A DNA stretch of 64,000 bases, taken from Henricia sp. BOLD:AAB3569. Lineage: Eukaryota > Echinodermata > Asteroidea > Spinulosida > Echinasteridae. The notes beneath the pieces are model-generated. The model saw only the letters and a program-made list of their open reading frames with translations. It was not told the DNA's origin and searched no databases. The DNA lies in the NCBI GenBank assembly GCA_037783545.1, contig JBBELK010000060.1:4154001-4218000 (forward strand), written 5' to 3'. The position numbers and the translations under genes are program-made. Shown piece by piece: positions 12,701 through 21,840 of the stretch (position 1 is its first letter; the number at the start of each line of letters is the position of its first letter).

Positions 12701-15700
12701 AGGAGTCAGAAACTACCTCAAGGAACGTGCTTACAAAAACGCCAACGCCGAACATCTCTGGCACGAATTAACATACGTGAGCAAAGTGCAAACTTGGACA
12801 TTGTATACCTTACGATTTTTTGTTTGTCTTTTGAAGACGACAAGCGAAGATTTAAAAATGTCTAATGCGTACGCACCTTACTTCAATATCGTAGCACGAA
12901 GTATCGAAAATATTTCCACTAATATCGTAACTTATTGTGTCACAGTGTAGAAATTGCGCAACCATGCAACACCAAGAATAAAAGTTAGGCTAACTTGTGG
13001 TAGTATGCCACTGTGTCTCATTGCTCACCTGAAAGAGCATCGGCCACGTGTGTCACAGTTCTCTGATTCAATTCCAGGTGAGGACCCATGTGATTTTTGT
13101 TTATATAAACAGGCGGACAGAGACATCGGTAAGCATGATGTGAAACGCATCATGGACACTTGGACCTTACAGCGTGGCCACCCCTTGGTTACTCTAACAA
13201 GAACTGGAAACGATGTCGTGGCTACACAAAAGATGTTCCTTCAAATCAACATAACTTTTGAAGAGGATGACTTTGAGGATCTTGGGTATCAATCGCTCTA
13301 TCTGTCGTAAACTCAATAAACATGACAAAAGAGCAAACTTCTTGTAGGTGGTTTGGCACAAATGCGTTATGTGCCTTCTGCGCGGCGGCAAGTGTAGTAC
13401 TTTAGTGCAATAATTCGTTGCGTGTCTTCGTTTGACTCTTAAATGGTTTCCCTTACGCTTGGGACGTCAGGTAGCATACAAGAGAACTATGTATACATTG
13501 TATACAAACCATAAAGTTAAACACAGATTACATGATTGGGAACAACAGCATCACATGACTAAAGAATAACGTTTATAAAACTACCTTGTGTAAATTTCAG
13601 CCACATGAATGCAGTAGTACTTCAGAAAACCTTGAAAAAAACATGCATATTTTTTTTGTTGAATAAATGGTAGAAAATCGTTAGCAAACGATTTTTAAAA
13701 GCACCTTCAGTTGGCAATTTGTCCTTTAGGATACCATTTTACACGAGAAATAAAAATCATGTGGTGTTTGTTACCTTTGTTAATAAACCCTTTTAGTCGT
13801 TTAAGGCCTGTCACACATACGCATCAAAAGTATATTGCGTGCAAAATTAACATTTTCGCCTCTATATAAAAGAGAGCCTGGTGTTAAGTAAATTTACTTT
13901 TAGCAGCAGCGAAATATCGCATTACACTTAATGCGAAGGCGTGTGAATAAAGTTTGCGCAAACACGTTTTAATTTTTTATATACGATTATTTTGTTTTAT
14001 TTTAGATCCACATTCGTTTTTCTCTGCAGATACAAGTGGTACGTCCCTCTTACCTACGTGTACAAGTCAGGACCTGCAGATCAGTACGAAAAGCCACAGC
14101 AAGTGTGGATGAATCCAGATAATGAGTATAGTGAGTACTTAGGGAGGTATCGACCCCCCTTCGAACACGTGCAAATACGCCATTTTGGGAGTCAAATAAT
14201 GCTAGTCATTGTGGAAGCGACATGCGTGCGCGCTGTGTGTGTCTCTGGTGGGCGTAACGCGGTTTAATTCACCAATGGGAGCATTAGCATTGCGCGTTAC
14301 GCACGCTATGAACACACACAACGCGCACGCACATTGCTTTCACAACGACGCGGCATTATTTGACTCCCAAAATGACGTCCACTCATTGGTACGAGCTCAA
14401 TAGTCTAGAATTGAGGGCAATGTCACCTCATTCTTCGCCCGGTTTTTAGACACTATGGTGGCGCCCATACTCCAATGCATCACTGCGACTGTCATTCATT
14501 GGAAGGTTCTTATTATATTTGTATCCAGTGGGCCTCCTGTTCTTTGTATGACGATAATGTACAAGTGGCACTTGTTTAACACAACGTCTTTTGTTTCTTG
14601 GTTAAACTTTTAATTAAAGTCCAAATCAATTTAAACCACGTGAGATAGCTACTACACTTTGTGCTTATTATTACTGCAACTGCAGATTCGAAAGGCCCTG
14701 ATAGGAAAATCAGCATGCAACATTTGTGAGACGTATTAATCCAGTGACTACGGTGTTCATTTTATGTCATTACAGCATATTTCTCCCTCCCGGACGACGC
14801 AGCTTCCGATGACTGGTACCTTGTCAACCCCCAAATGACGGGTTTCTATCGCGTCAACTATGAAGACGACAACTGGGAACGACTGCTAGAACAGGCTGAA
14901 ACGGATCCCGATGTACGAATGGTTCTATTTCAGTGTGAATTAAACGCATAATTTGGTTAACCATGCAGTGCTCTGACACCGGGACTTAAATGTGCACTCA
15001 CTAGGTCTGAAAGGGGGCGTTGTGGTGTTTGAAAAACAAATGGTCGAAAAACTTATAGAGTAATTATAAAAACTTACTGGTTAAAAAAACACGTCATTGC
15101 AGCGCAGGGTTAACCATCTCAGAAATGACACACCCAATCTGAGGAATAAAATCATTTGGTCATCATTGTGATTTCAATCCGAGAGTACCCCTGACATGCA
15201 ATTCTACTTTTCTTAAAAATAACAACACACTATGCGCCGTGATTGGACACGATGGTGCAGATTTTCCCCAAAAAGTGTTTAATAATAACTTTTTAGTTTT
15301 TATTTTTGATGTTTCCAAATCCTGTTTACGGACTCGGATACGCTAAAATATCCGTACGTCTATCTAACGAATTTACCATGATTATTTGGACTTATTTTCT
15401 ACTTTGAAATACCTCAGGTCTTTAGCGAGGAAGTCAAGGTTATTCTAATCTACACGACTGCACAATTATTCCAGGTCGAAGTCGTTCCTTTCTCCTATTA
15501 CAAAAGGTTCAGGGACGCTTTTAGGAATAACTCTAGCAGTTCCACTCAAGCTGCGGTATCAACAGCCTCTTACGTTGCTAAGATGCTCGGTTCAAGTGGC
15601 GACATGAAGTCGCGTGACTCTTCTGCGGTACAGGTGAGACCATAGATAACGTTTTTTTGTTTACTTGACTTGGAAACTGTCACAAACGGACGTATCTCCA

Positions 15701-18700
15701 TGTGTGATTACGGATGTGTATGATAAAAACCAACATGTGTATTAGTCAGTACATTTGGACTCCTTATGTCCGCAACATTGTGTCCGAAAAGAACATTACA
15801 TGTATGTCAGCACAACCATCTGCGGACACAATGATTCAAACGGACACAAAGGTCCTGTACAATCGTACACGAACACAAAGTAAGTTAATTTTATTGATCA
15901 CGAACTATTCCCCTTCTTATATAGTTGTGCATATGTTTTACAGACTCACATGCAACAGTTGGTTGAACCGTTCTACAATGAGTGTGGCTGGGATCCAAAC
16001 TCAATGGAAGATGTCGTCGTAACGATGAGGTATACTATATCCATTGAATTACAAATATATAGTTTAATTTGGTCGAGTTTATTACTTGGAAATGTAGGGA
16101 TTTATTGACATTTCTCTGAGCAAACATTTTACCAATTAGCTGTGTTGGAGATGACATCTCTGACGTGATACCGTCGTGTAAATGGGTCTTTCTATAAATT
16201 AGGGGTCCAAAAGTGTGACATTTGGTGTCCCCCGTTACACCTGATATGTGTTATTTTTCGTACAAAAATCATTAAAATGGCCTGTAAACTATTTTGTACG
16301 AATTGTACTTTATGTACTCACTCTTTGAGATGGAAAGTATTTAAATAATGTGTCCTGAATTTACAAAAACGAGATGTAAAATGTAACGGGGGACACCAAC
16401 ATTGGACCCCTAATTTATAGAAAGACCCAAATAGCAGGGAGCAATTTATTCCGAGTGTTTTTCGTTGCGTGTAAATAACAGGTAGCAATTTATTCCGAGT
16501 GTTTTTCGTTGAAAATAAAGACTGGATCTTGCGGCAAATCGAAGTACCGAAAATTGTAAATTCAAGTTTTTAGCTGCATTAGTGGCTCAAAAAAGGGCAG
16601 CAAAATCACAGCTAGCCTGGTACCCAGACCTGCTGGGGATGCTCGTCCATCATACTTTAGTATTCTAGTGAAAGTACTAGTATATATCCAGTCCATGAAA
16701 GGCATCGTATTACCCGGACTAAGATAGCGGACGTTGCTTAAGTTCATTACGAAGTCCATTGTATATAGCTCAGTGGAGAAGGACCGGTGTGTATGGAGCC
16801 ACCGCTCGTTTCTAAGTTCTCCTTTTTTTCTTGGTTTAGTTTGAGGAGTCGAGGAAAAAAGAACAGCCATCTGGACATTACATCGGAGGCATGCCGATAT
16901 GGCAACAAGCATTGTGTGTCAAAAGCCGTCGCCATGTTCAAAGACCACATGGACGATCCAAACAACAAGTAAGTTTATTACATAATGTACAAAGAAATTA
17001 GTGTCTCGTACCAAAGTGCTAAAGAATCTTAAAACAAAACAATGAATAAATAAATTATGTAAATGCTAATTACTGTGCACAATGTTTGAAGAACTACATT
17101 CAATTTCTAATTTCCGACAGAAATGTAACGCGTTTGTTATTATTGCTATATTAAGCTGGACCATCCGAATATACATGTTGAAATGAACATGTTGAAACCT
17201 GTCATCGTGAATTTTCGTCAAAATAACGAAATAGAACGTGTTTTAAAACTTGAAATCGATGTAAACTTTGAAAGCTGGAACGTTTCCAAACTGTAATGAT
17301 GCATTCAAGAAAGTAGAGACACGATATTGGGTTATGTGACTGGTTTGGATTTGCTGATCAACACGTTCAATCAACATTCAAAAACGTAGAGTAATGTGCG
17401 AGGTATTCCAGGTACCGCACGGTTACCATGTGCCAGCGTGCACCCCCTAGAAACGGGGCCGATTTGCCAGATATGGTATGGTGCTTAAGTCACTCGTACG
17501 CGAGCGCCATATAGCGCGAAGGCGGGACTCTAGCATTTATGTAAATATAAGGCGTGACTCCAGGACTTATTCAAATCTATCACGTAACTGGTCTATTGAT
17601 ACAGTTGGCCTTTAATGGTACAAATTTCAGCGCCAAAAATTGTCTGTACTAAAAAAATAGCCCCTTAATGTAAAATATATTGGTGCTCCGCTACTGATAA
17701 CGATAGTGGGGGTGCCATGGTTCGTTAAAGTTCTTTAAAGAACTTTAAGAACCTGAATAAGCAGTATCTATTTAAAACAGTATTTGTAGGTAAACTTTTT
17801 CATTCTCGTTTGCCAAGAATTGCACCAAATTTACAGTCAGTGGTGTACTGTAACGGCATCCGATACAGTGGCGAAACAGAATGGGATTTTGCATGGAAGA
17901 TGCTGGAGACGAGTCTGGATCGCAGAGAACGATCGCGATGGATTAGCGCCATTACTTGTTCACCAGACTCCTCTCGTCTCAAGAGGTATTTTGAGTTACT
18001 TTGGATGAATAACAAAAATTAGCAGACACTACATGAGTTGCTCATGCAGACCGAGCAGTCAGCAGTAGTATACAGTGCTATTAAACTCGCCGCCCGAAAT
18101 GAGACATGCTCTTAAAGACTCTATATACTAATCCGACGAATGAAAACTGCAGTAACAATGGAATAACCACAAGAGGGCGGGCTCACTAAATGTTGCTCGG
18201 ATTACACTATAGACCTCATTTGATACTTTCTCTTTGGACTTGAGTCGAGACTTGACACGATAGCATTTGTTGATATTGTAAAGCTTGCATGGCGATCTCA
18301 GAAACTCTTGGTTGTATAGTTAATGATATTGCAAGCACTTTGTACAGCACGATGAACTTTGTGTGTAATGCCCGTGCCTTGTAATTAATTCTTGTAGATT
18401 TCGGGAATGATGCAATTCAAATGACATGAAACGTCGTCGAATTTCGTCCAAGTTCTTAATTTTTTGTTTAAAAATCTGCGCCGAATATCCTTGCGGTTTA
18501 TATTTTTTTTATTTATTAGTTACCTTCAGATGATCCTGGAATCGAACACTTTTCGTCGGGGTGATGTCGACCTCATTTTGATGGGCGTGGCCGCAAATCC
18601 CATTGGATACGAGGTTGCCTGGGACTTCCTACGTGACAACTGGGAGGCTGTTAGTAAGATGTAAGCTAAGAAAACATTCGTTATTTTATCGCTCCTTGAT

Positions 18701-20116
18701 TTACTCCCTCTTATTAAAAATGTTGCCCAGGTACAGTTGAAGTCAGAAGTATAAATGCAACTGTATGCAACCAAGTGATAAAACTGGTGTGCTTACACCA
18801 TGTTTGTAACAGTCTTTACTAAATTGATTTTGTGGAATTCCTCACGTGCATGCACTAAAAACATAGCTTGTACATCTTGCAATGGTTCGGGTAGTCCTGT
18901 TTACCATTTTGGGTGATGATAGTGGTGTACATGTATTTATACTTCTGACTTCAACTGTAAGTGATGCCGAGCATGTGGGGTAAGCTCCCTGCACAGCGTT
19001 ACTAAGGTCTCGCATCCGATGTAAGAGAGGATTACGTGAGCGCAGTCGTTTATTGGGGTTGGTGTCAATGGTTGTGAGATGGTGAAGGAGATGAGATTCT
19101 GACTCAGTGGCTCGTCTGTACAGTTGTATAATGCACCTGTCTCTGCGAAAATCGGCACATAATATTGGCAGAGACTCTACCGGCGTAGACTAATGCTACC
19201 ACTGATCAGACGCATGCAATTATGTAGGGCTGTATCAATCTTTCTGGTGTGAGCGCTGTGAGACCAGACTGGGGCGCAGTATTCCAAAGGGATCTGGCTC
19301 CTATCAACATACACACGTAGCTGGTAGTTTGCAAACCGATTCGAGAGGAGAAAAGTGCTGCAGACGGTTTTTGTGCTGTTAAGTTTCAGACGCCAGTTAG
19401 GTACTCACTCAGAGATGTTCAAATAAATACAAAGTTTAATTTTGTTTTGGCATCAGGTTTGGAAGAAGACAGAAAGGCCTGTGTTCTATTTTTGAGGAGT
19501 TAACATCTAACTTCAATACGGAGAGGAGGTTACAAGAGGTAAAAAGTACATGCCGCTTCTCATCGTAAAGTTCACAAAGATGGCGGCACCTGTATTATTA
19601 TTCCAGGACCAACTGCAACATAAAAAGGCGAAAAATCACTGCATGTATCACATAAAGGCCTACTCGGAGAGATGTCACACTCTTCCTGTGCAATAATTGT
19701 TTTTTCTTAAACAAAAATAGCCCATACTGTATAATTTACTTGCTCTTGTGGACATTCGAACAATTTAGGGCAAACTTGCATTTCATTTAAAATATATAAA
19801 TATAATGTGAATATTCAACTACAATCAGAAACATGGGGATTCCTCAATACCTTTAACTCTCCTAGGAAAACAAAATCCGCTACTTGGCTTGGATTTATAA
19901 TGTGCCTGCGAATAATATTTTGTTGTTTGTTTCAAGCTACTTGACTTTGGACAAAGCCATGATCTGAGCCCGTTGAAGTTCACATACCGGACAGCAATTG
20001 CGACCACCAAAGCTAACATCAGATGGATGGAAAACAACGCAGTAGAAGCTAGCAAGATGGTTCTATCAGCGAACCAAGACCAGCAGCAGGAGACACACGA
20101 GATGGGAATGAATTAA
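251..20116 (+). CDS. Gene A: M1-family membrane aminopeptidase (aminopeptidase N-like), 17 coding exons
   Basis: Coding segments: 251-999, 5726-5999, 7543-7663, 8504-8652, 9240-9353, 10542-10679, 12645-12776, 13113-13285, 14030-14130, 14776-14912, 15418-15633, 15944-16029, 16840-16968, 17818-17985, 18520-18660, 19457-19538, 19937-20116. They join to 3090 nt (1029 residues plus stop) with GT..AG at every junction. Seen: cytoplasmic tail 1-27, membrane helix about 28-50, Ser/Thr/Pro-rich stalk, GAMEN at 392-396, HEIAH at 426-430 with third zinc ligand E449 (HEXXH-X18-E), Tyr513 in YSKGAS (family transition-state Tyr), and a C-terminal helical domain. Known of the family: zinc ectoenzymes that remove N-terminal residues from peptides. 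Start: ATG 251 has A at -3; ATG 242 in the same frame is an alternative. Residue 431 after HEXXH is Met, where B and C have Gln. Exact substrate cannot be told. Confidence 0.9.
1253..1338 (+). repeat. G-rich simple repeat
   Basis: About 85 bases of almost pure G with scattered T and A. The glycine-rich open frame across it is an artefact. Could form G-quadruplexes. Confidence 0.9.
2410..2893 (+). repeat. Dispersed repeat, copy 1
   Basis: About 480 bp closely resembling 23611-24093 in the same orientation (shared text includes GAACAATGACAAGGT and GGAGCATTCTCC). No coding content. Probably an interspersed element or an old segmental copy. Confidence 0.75.
4261..5245. repeat. Tandem dimer rich in GTCGTTGTTAAC, interrupted by a TTAA insertion
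   Basis: Two units of about 230 bp share CGTGAGTAAG, GTAAGTAGTGACCGTG and GTTAACAACGAC blocks. The word GTCGTTGTTAAC or its complement recurs at least seven times. The units are separated by the element at 4500-5015. Confidence 0.7.
4500..5015. mobile_element. TTAA-flanked nonautonomous DNA transposon
   Basis: Begins AGGCCCAG and ends CTGGGCCT, flanked on both sides by TTAA (4496-4499 and 5016-5019). TTAA duplications are typical of piggyBac and Kolobok. No transposase seen. The left-end text TATCATTTGCAATGACCC reappears at about 6630. Confidence 0.7.
5726..5999 (+). CDS. Gene A exon 2: N-terminal beta domain
   Basis: Residues 250-341, 274 nt, the same length as in B and C. Contains [10 protein letters not shown] and LPCFDEP, the family signature that follows the first beta domain. 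The open frame continues upstream into intron 1 but homology to B and C starts at the AG before 5726. Confidence 0.92.
6161..6311. mobile_element. Palindromic MITE, 'CGTATCGAATAGCTGCCAT' family, copy 1
   Basis: Inverted termini (CCGTGTCGAACAGCTGCCAT and the complementary GATGGCAGCTATTCGATACGG) around about 100 bp. Same family as 26580-26715 and 40313-40460. Confidence 0.75.
6320..7542. other. Rest of gene A intron 2
   Basis: Apart from a fragment at about 6620-6670 matching the left end of the TTAA element, no recognisable gene or repeat. A+T-rich noncoding sequence. Confidence 0.6.
7543..7663 (+). CDS. Gene A exon 3: end of N-terminal domain
   Basis: Residues 342-381. Encodes [13 protein letters not shown]...YPLAKQ, the M1 segment just before the catalytic domain. 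121 nt, as in both paralogues. Donor GTGAGA. Confidence 0.9.
8504..8652 (+). CDS. Gene A exon 4: GAMEN and HEXXH motifs
   Basis: Residues 382-431. Carries GAMENWGL (392-399), which binds the substrate N-terminus, and HEIAH (426-430) with two zinc ligands and the catalytic Glu427. The last residue is Met431. 149 nt. Confidence 0.93.
9005..9185 (+). repeat. Degenerate minisatellite (CACCATTRTGTCCG)
   Basis: About eight imperfect units of ACCATTGTGTCCG / ACCATTATGTCCG in gene A intron 4. Short versions occur at 15765-15835 (gene A intron 11) and 29075-29140 (gene B intron 3). Confidence 0.8.
9240..9353 (+). CDS. Gene A exon 5: third zinc ligand
   Basis: Residues 432-469, [20 protein letters not shown]. 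Glu449 is the third zinc ligand. Acceptor follows a T-rich tract; donor GTAAGC at 9354. Confidence 0.93.
9728..10035 (-). mobile_element. SINE-like copy, minus strand
   Basis: Reverse complement carries CTTGAGGGTAAGGCACTCAACCACACTTGCTCC and ends in a TAA-repeat tail (9728-9760). Same family as 10733-10864, 40645-40935 and 45820-46105. In gene A intron 5. Confidence 0.6.
10122..10141 (+). repeat. Poly-G tract
   Basis: Run of about 18 G in gene A intron 5. Confidence 0.9.
10542..10679 (+). CDS. Gene A exon 6
   Basis: Residues 470-515, ending ITYSK. Tyr513 aligns with the transition-state Tyr of M1 enzymes. Donor GTATGC. Confidence 0.87.
10733..10864 (+). mobile_element. SINE-like copy with AAATAA tail
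   Basis: Has a B-box-like GTTCGATTCCGGG, then CCCTGGAGCAAGGCACTCAACC and an (AAATA)n-type tail at 10845-10864. Starts about 50 bp after gene A exon 6. Confidence 0.6.
10870..11540. other. Unidentified part of gene A intron 6
   Basis: Contains an open frame at 11093-11413 (106 residues) with no recognisable family. No other structure seen. Confidence 0.5.
11543..12110 (-). pseudogene. Ty3/Gypsy-type integrase remnant
   Basis: On the minus strand, 12110 to 11543 encodes pieces of a retrotransposon integrase: a zinc-binding-like [16 protein letters not shown], then [17 protein letters not shown] (first catalytic Asp) and [18 protein letters not shown] (second). Frameshifts separate the pieces, and the region after the second Asp continues in another frame. 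No LTRs recognised. A dead fragment in gene A intron 6; 12110-12600 may be more of the same element but could not be identified. Confidence 0.75.
12645..12776 (+). CDS. Gene A exon 7
   Basis: Residues 516-559, [12 protein letters not shown]...NANAEHLW, the conserved end of the M1 catalytic domain. 132 nt, matching gene B exon 7. Confidence 0.92.
13113..13285 (+). CDS. Gene A exon 8
   Basis: Residues 560-616 (with a split last codon). Encodes the [13 protein letters not shown] signature (M1 consensus 'W..q.G.Pvv') and the start of the small beta domain. The donor GTATCA at 13286 is chosen because the next exon resumes with YKWYVPL, as in gene B. Confidence 0.88.
14030..14130 (+). CDS. Gene A exon 9
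   Basis: Residues 617-650, [18 protein letters not shown]. One codon longer than gene B exon 9. Acceptor is CTGCAG; donor GTGAGT. Confidence 0.88.
14179..14376. mobile_element. Palindromic MITE (GGGAGTCAAATAAT termini)
   Basis: CATTTTGGGAGTCAAATAAT at 14181-14200 is mirrored at 14355-14374 by ATTATTTGACTCCCAAAATG. The interior is rich in GCGCGT and GCACGC. Gene A intron 9. Confidence 0.8.
14776..14912 (+). CDS. Gene A exon 10
   Basis: Residues 651-696. Contains [12 protein letters not shown], the conserved M1 motif that opens the helical domain. 137 nt, as in gene B. Confidence 0.92.
14913..15417. other. Gene A intron 10
   Basis: 505 bp of A+T-rich sequence; nothing recognised. Confidence 0.6.
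15418..15633 (+). CDS. Gene A exon 11: divergent helical segment
   Basis: Residues 697-768. Boundaries are supported by VFSEE at the start of both A and B and by matching phases. The rest is poorly conserved; the usual M1 'R.qllDD' helix start is not recognisable. Two codons shorter than B. Confidence 0.75.
15944..16029 (+). CDS. Gene A exon 12
   Basis: Residues 769-796, including [12 protein letters not shown], which aligns with [12 protein letters not shown] of gene B. Confidence 0.85.
16184..16428. mobile_element. 245-bp MITE with AAAT target duplication
   Basis: Termini GGGTCTTTCTATAAATTAG and its complement, flanked by AAAT at 16180-16183 and 16429-16432. No coding capacity. Gene A intron 12. 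Confidence 0.85.
16435..16520 (+). repeat. Short tandem duplication
   Basis: GAGCAATTTATTCCGAGTG...TTTTTCGTTG occurs twice in tandem (about 47-bp period) next to the MITE. Confidence 0.75.
16840..16968 (+). CDS. Gene A exon 13
   Basis: Residues 797-839. [17 protein letters not shown] matches the conserved C-terminal-domain segment of M1 enzymes and gene B exon 13. Donor GTAAGT. Confidence 0.88.
16969..17817. other. Gene A intron 13
   Basis: No recognisable gene or element. A small palindrome (GTTCTTTAAAGAAC) lies at about 17725. Confidence 0.5.
17818..17985 (+). CDS. Gene A exon 14
   Basis: Residues 840-895. Contains [19 protein letters not shown] and ISAITCSPD, family-typical repeats of the helical domain. 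The acceptor is the less usual CCAAG. 168 nt, as in B. Confidence 0.88.
18520..18660 (+). CDS. Gene A exon 15
   Basis: Residues 896-942, including [13 protein letters not shown]. The acceptor is ATTAG at 18519; a later AG (CTTCAG) would lose the conserved YLQ residues and break the frame. Confidence 0.87.
18734..18957. mobile_element. Tc1/mariner-type MITE
   Basis: Termini CAGTTGAAGTCAGAAGTATA and its complement, flanked by TA on both sides. This terminus resembles that of Sleeping Beauty-like Tc1 elements. 224 bp, no transposase. Gene A intron 15. Confidence 0.8.
18960..19415 (-). pseudogene. LINE reverse-transcriptase C-terminal remnant
   Basis: Minus-strand translation gives [15 protein letters not shown] and, after an apparent internal deletion, [16 protein letters not shown], both characteristic of the C-terminal part of non-LTR retrotransposon polymerases; then a stop and further downstream text. 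Clade not assigned. Abuts the Tc1-type MITE. Confidence 0.75.
19457..19538 (+). CDS. Gene A exon 16
   Basis: Residues 943-970, [18 protein letters not shown]. 82 nt, equal to gene B exon 16. Confidence 0.86.
19937..20116 (+). CDS. Gene A exon 17 and stop
   Basis: Residues 971-1029 and TAA. The M1 C-terminal motif [10 protein letters not shown] is followed by a Gln-rich tail about 13 residues longer than that of gene B. Confidence 0.86.
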   Translation, partial: LLDFGQSHDLSPLKFTYRTAIATTKANIRWMENNAVEASKMVLSANQDQQQETHEMGMN

Positions 20117-20180
20117 CCCGTTCCGTCAATTACAGAGTCAACGTAACAACCAATCATGGGATGAGAGAAAAATAACATGG

Positions 20181-20254
20181 GCCTTATCGGGATTCGAACC
20201 CCAGATCTCTGATTCACCAGGCAGACGCTCTACCAGCTGAGCTAGCACAATAGT
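20181..20254 (-). repeat. tRNA-derived SINE head / tRNA pseudogene
   Basis: Minus strand has A-box-like TAGCTCAGCTGGTAGAGCG and B-box GGGTTCGAATCCC, but the acceptor strands (ATTGTGC and TAAGGCC) do not pair. So it is not a functional tRNA; a tRNA-derived repeat is likely. Confidence 0.7.
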
Positions 20255-20573
20255 ATTCTTGGGTTTCTCTTGGCTTGACAACCGGGTGCTATCCGCCATT
20301 ACTGTGTCCATACTATGGCACGCCAAAGCGAAAAATAAAATAATTCAACACTGATAATTTAATGTTGACGCAAAAAGGTTGGCATGACTTTAAAATGTTG
20401 ATAGACTGTTTGAAACTGGCATACCGTGCTTTTGTCGGCAAGTTTATAAAAATATTAAACTTGTTTTTCAGGGTTGATGGCAAAATGATCAGTGTTGAAT
20501 TATTCCCATAGTATGGACACAGTAATGGCGGATAGCAACCAGTTGTCAAGAAAGTGAAACCCAAGAATACTAC
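20252..20573. mobile_element. Inverted-repeat element next to the tRNA-like repeat
   Basis: 20252-20358 and 20484-20573 are inverted copies (AGTATTCTTGGGTTTC..., GCTATCCGCCATTACTGTGTC, AATTCAACACTGAT). No coding content. About 135 bp after the gene A stop. Confidence 0.75.
20334..20339 (+). terminator. Possible polyadenylation signal of gene A
   Basis: First AATAAA after the gene A stop, 218 bp downstream and inside an inverted-repeat element. A further AATAAA lies at 21233. Either could serve. Confidence 0.3.
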
Positions 20574-20579
20574 CTCTGG

Positions 20580-21838
20580 TTTTCCTTACTTTTTGCATGT
20601 TGCCAACGGCGAAAGTGCATTGTCTATAGCTCTATATGACGTCACAGCAAGCCAAGCGTTACGCGCACACATCGTGTTCTGCATAAATTTTTGTTAGGAA
20701 TGAGGTCGCCTTCTAAATTGTCTTTGAATTGTCTGACCGTTAGTATCATTGCCAAATACTTACTGCAAAAATACAACCACCGGGCTTCCAAACCTTGACA
20801 AGTGATGGCCCCACTGTCTGTCGTCGGAAACCTGCGTCCTCTCCACGTCGGTCGATTAATGCTGAAGGACTTTCACCTGCCAAACAACAACTGATTGGAA
20901 AGCTCTGCAGTGAAAATGATTGTGATGTCTTGAGATGCCCACTTCTTGATGAACAGTGCTGCCTGGAAGACCTAATGTTGGCAAACGAGAAGGCTGTTCG
21001 CTGTGCAAAATCCTGGGCTAACATTTGAGAGATAGATGATGGACACGAAAGAAGAAAAAGATTGCCAAACCAAATTTATGCTAAACAGGATGTCACACAC
21101 AATGTGCGGAAAGTCCCAAGACGGTACCGTGTCACTAGCTAGCCAGCACGTGGCGCCTTTTCTCGGTTGTAGTTGGTGGAACAGTCGTCTACATGTACAG
21201 TGGCGTCCTCCACCAAGTATATAGTTGAAAAGAATAAACGTTGTACTCGTAAAAATTATGTAACATTCATTTAATCAGAGCCAATGCGTTATTTTCGGCG
21301 TTTTGCGTGTATAGTTTTGCATTTTACTGTATTTCTGTATGCTTTTGTATTGTTTAAGTATGTTTGAACCTACCAGATAAGATATTTAGGCCTATGTCGG
21401 TAGAATACAATTAATAGCTAAAGAATTCCAACCATATAGAAACGCTTTATTTTTTTTATAAATCTTTTACATTTTTGCATTTATAACTGCATAATGTAGG
21501 TTTTCGCTGCCGATTTAGCAGCTTTTTCGTTTAGTTGAATGTAATGTGCATTCAAAACCGCCCAGAGAAATCAATGTACATGTATAATGGAGCTATACAC
21601 GAATCCGGTAACTAAGGACGCCTTCCCTGCGCGTCCGCCATAACTGGGGTGCCATCCAGTGCCATGAAGTGTGCGTTCTGTAAGCGACGGTTGAGCAGTG
21701 CACAACGCGCCCCCTTTGTGTGCACAGGCTTTACAAGCTTTCAATAGAGAACGCGCAAATTGTTCGAAGTGACAACATAATGTAACGTACAGTTCATAGT
21801 ACTGGATGTCCCCCAGTTATGGCGGACGTATAGAGAAC
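20580..21838. other. Unidentified intergenic sequence
   Basis: Holds an open frame at 20795-21028 (77 residues, Cys-rich, no family recognised) and a second at 21036-21224. Neither has neighbouring splice or promoter evidence. Confidence 0.4.
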
Positions 21839-21840
21839 AG

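Noticed and set aside
18526-18774. Minus-strand open frame over gene A exon 15
   Set aside because: Antisense shadow of a conserved coding exon.
20181-20254. Functional tRNA gene
   Set aside because: The A- and B-box-like sequences are present but the acceptor stem does not pair and the T stem has a mismatch. Better explained as a tRNA-derived repeat.
20795-21028. Cys-rich 77-residue open frame as a small secreted protein gene
   Set aside because: No signal peptide, no promoter or splice context and no recognised family; length is within chance expectation for 64 kb.
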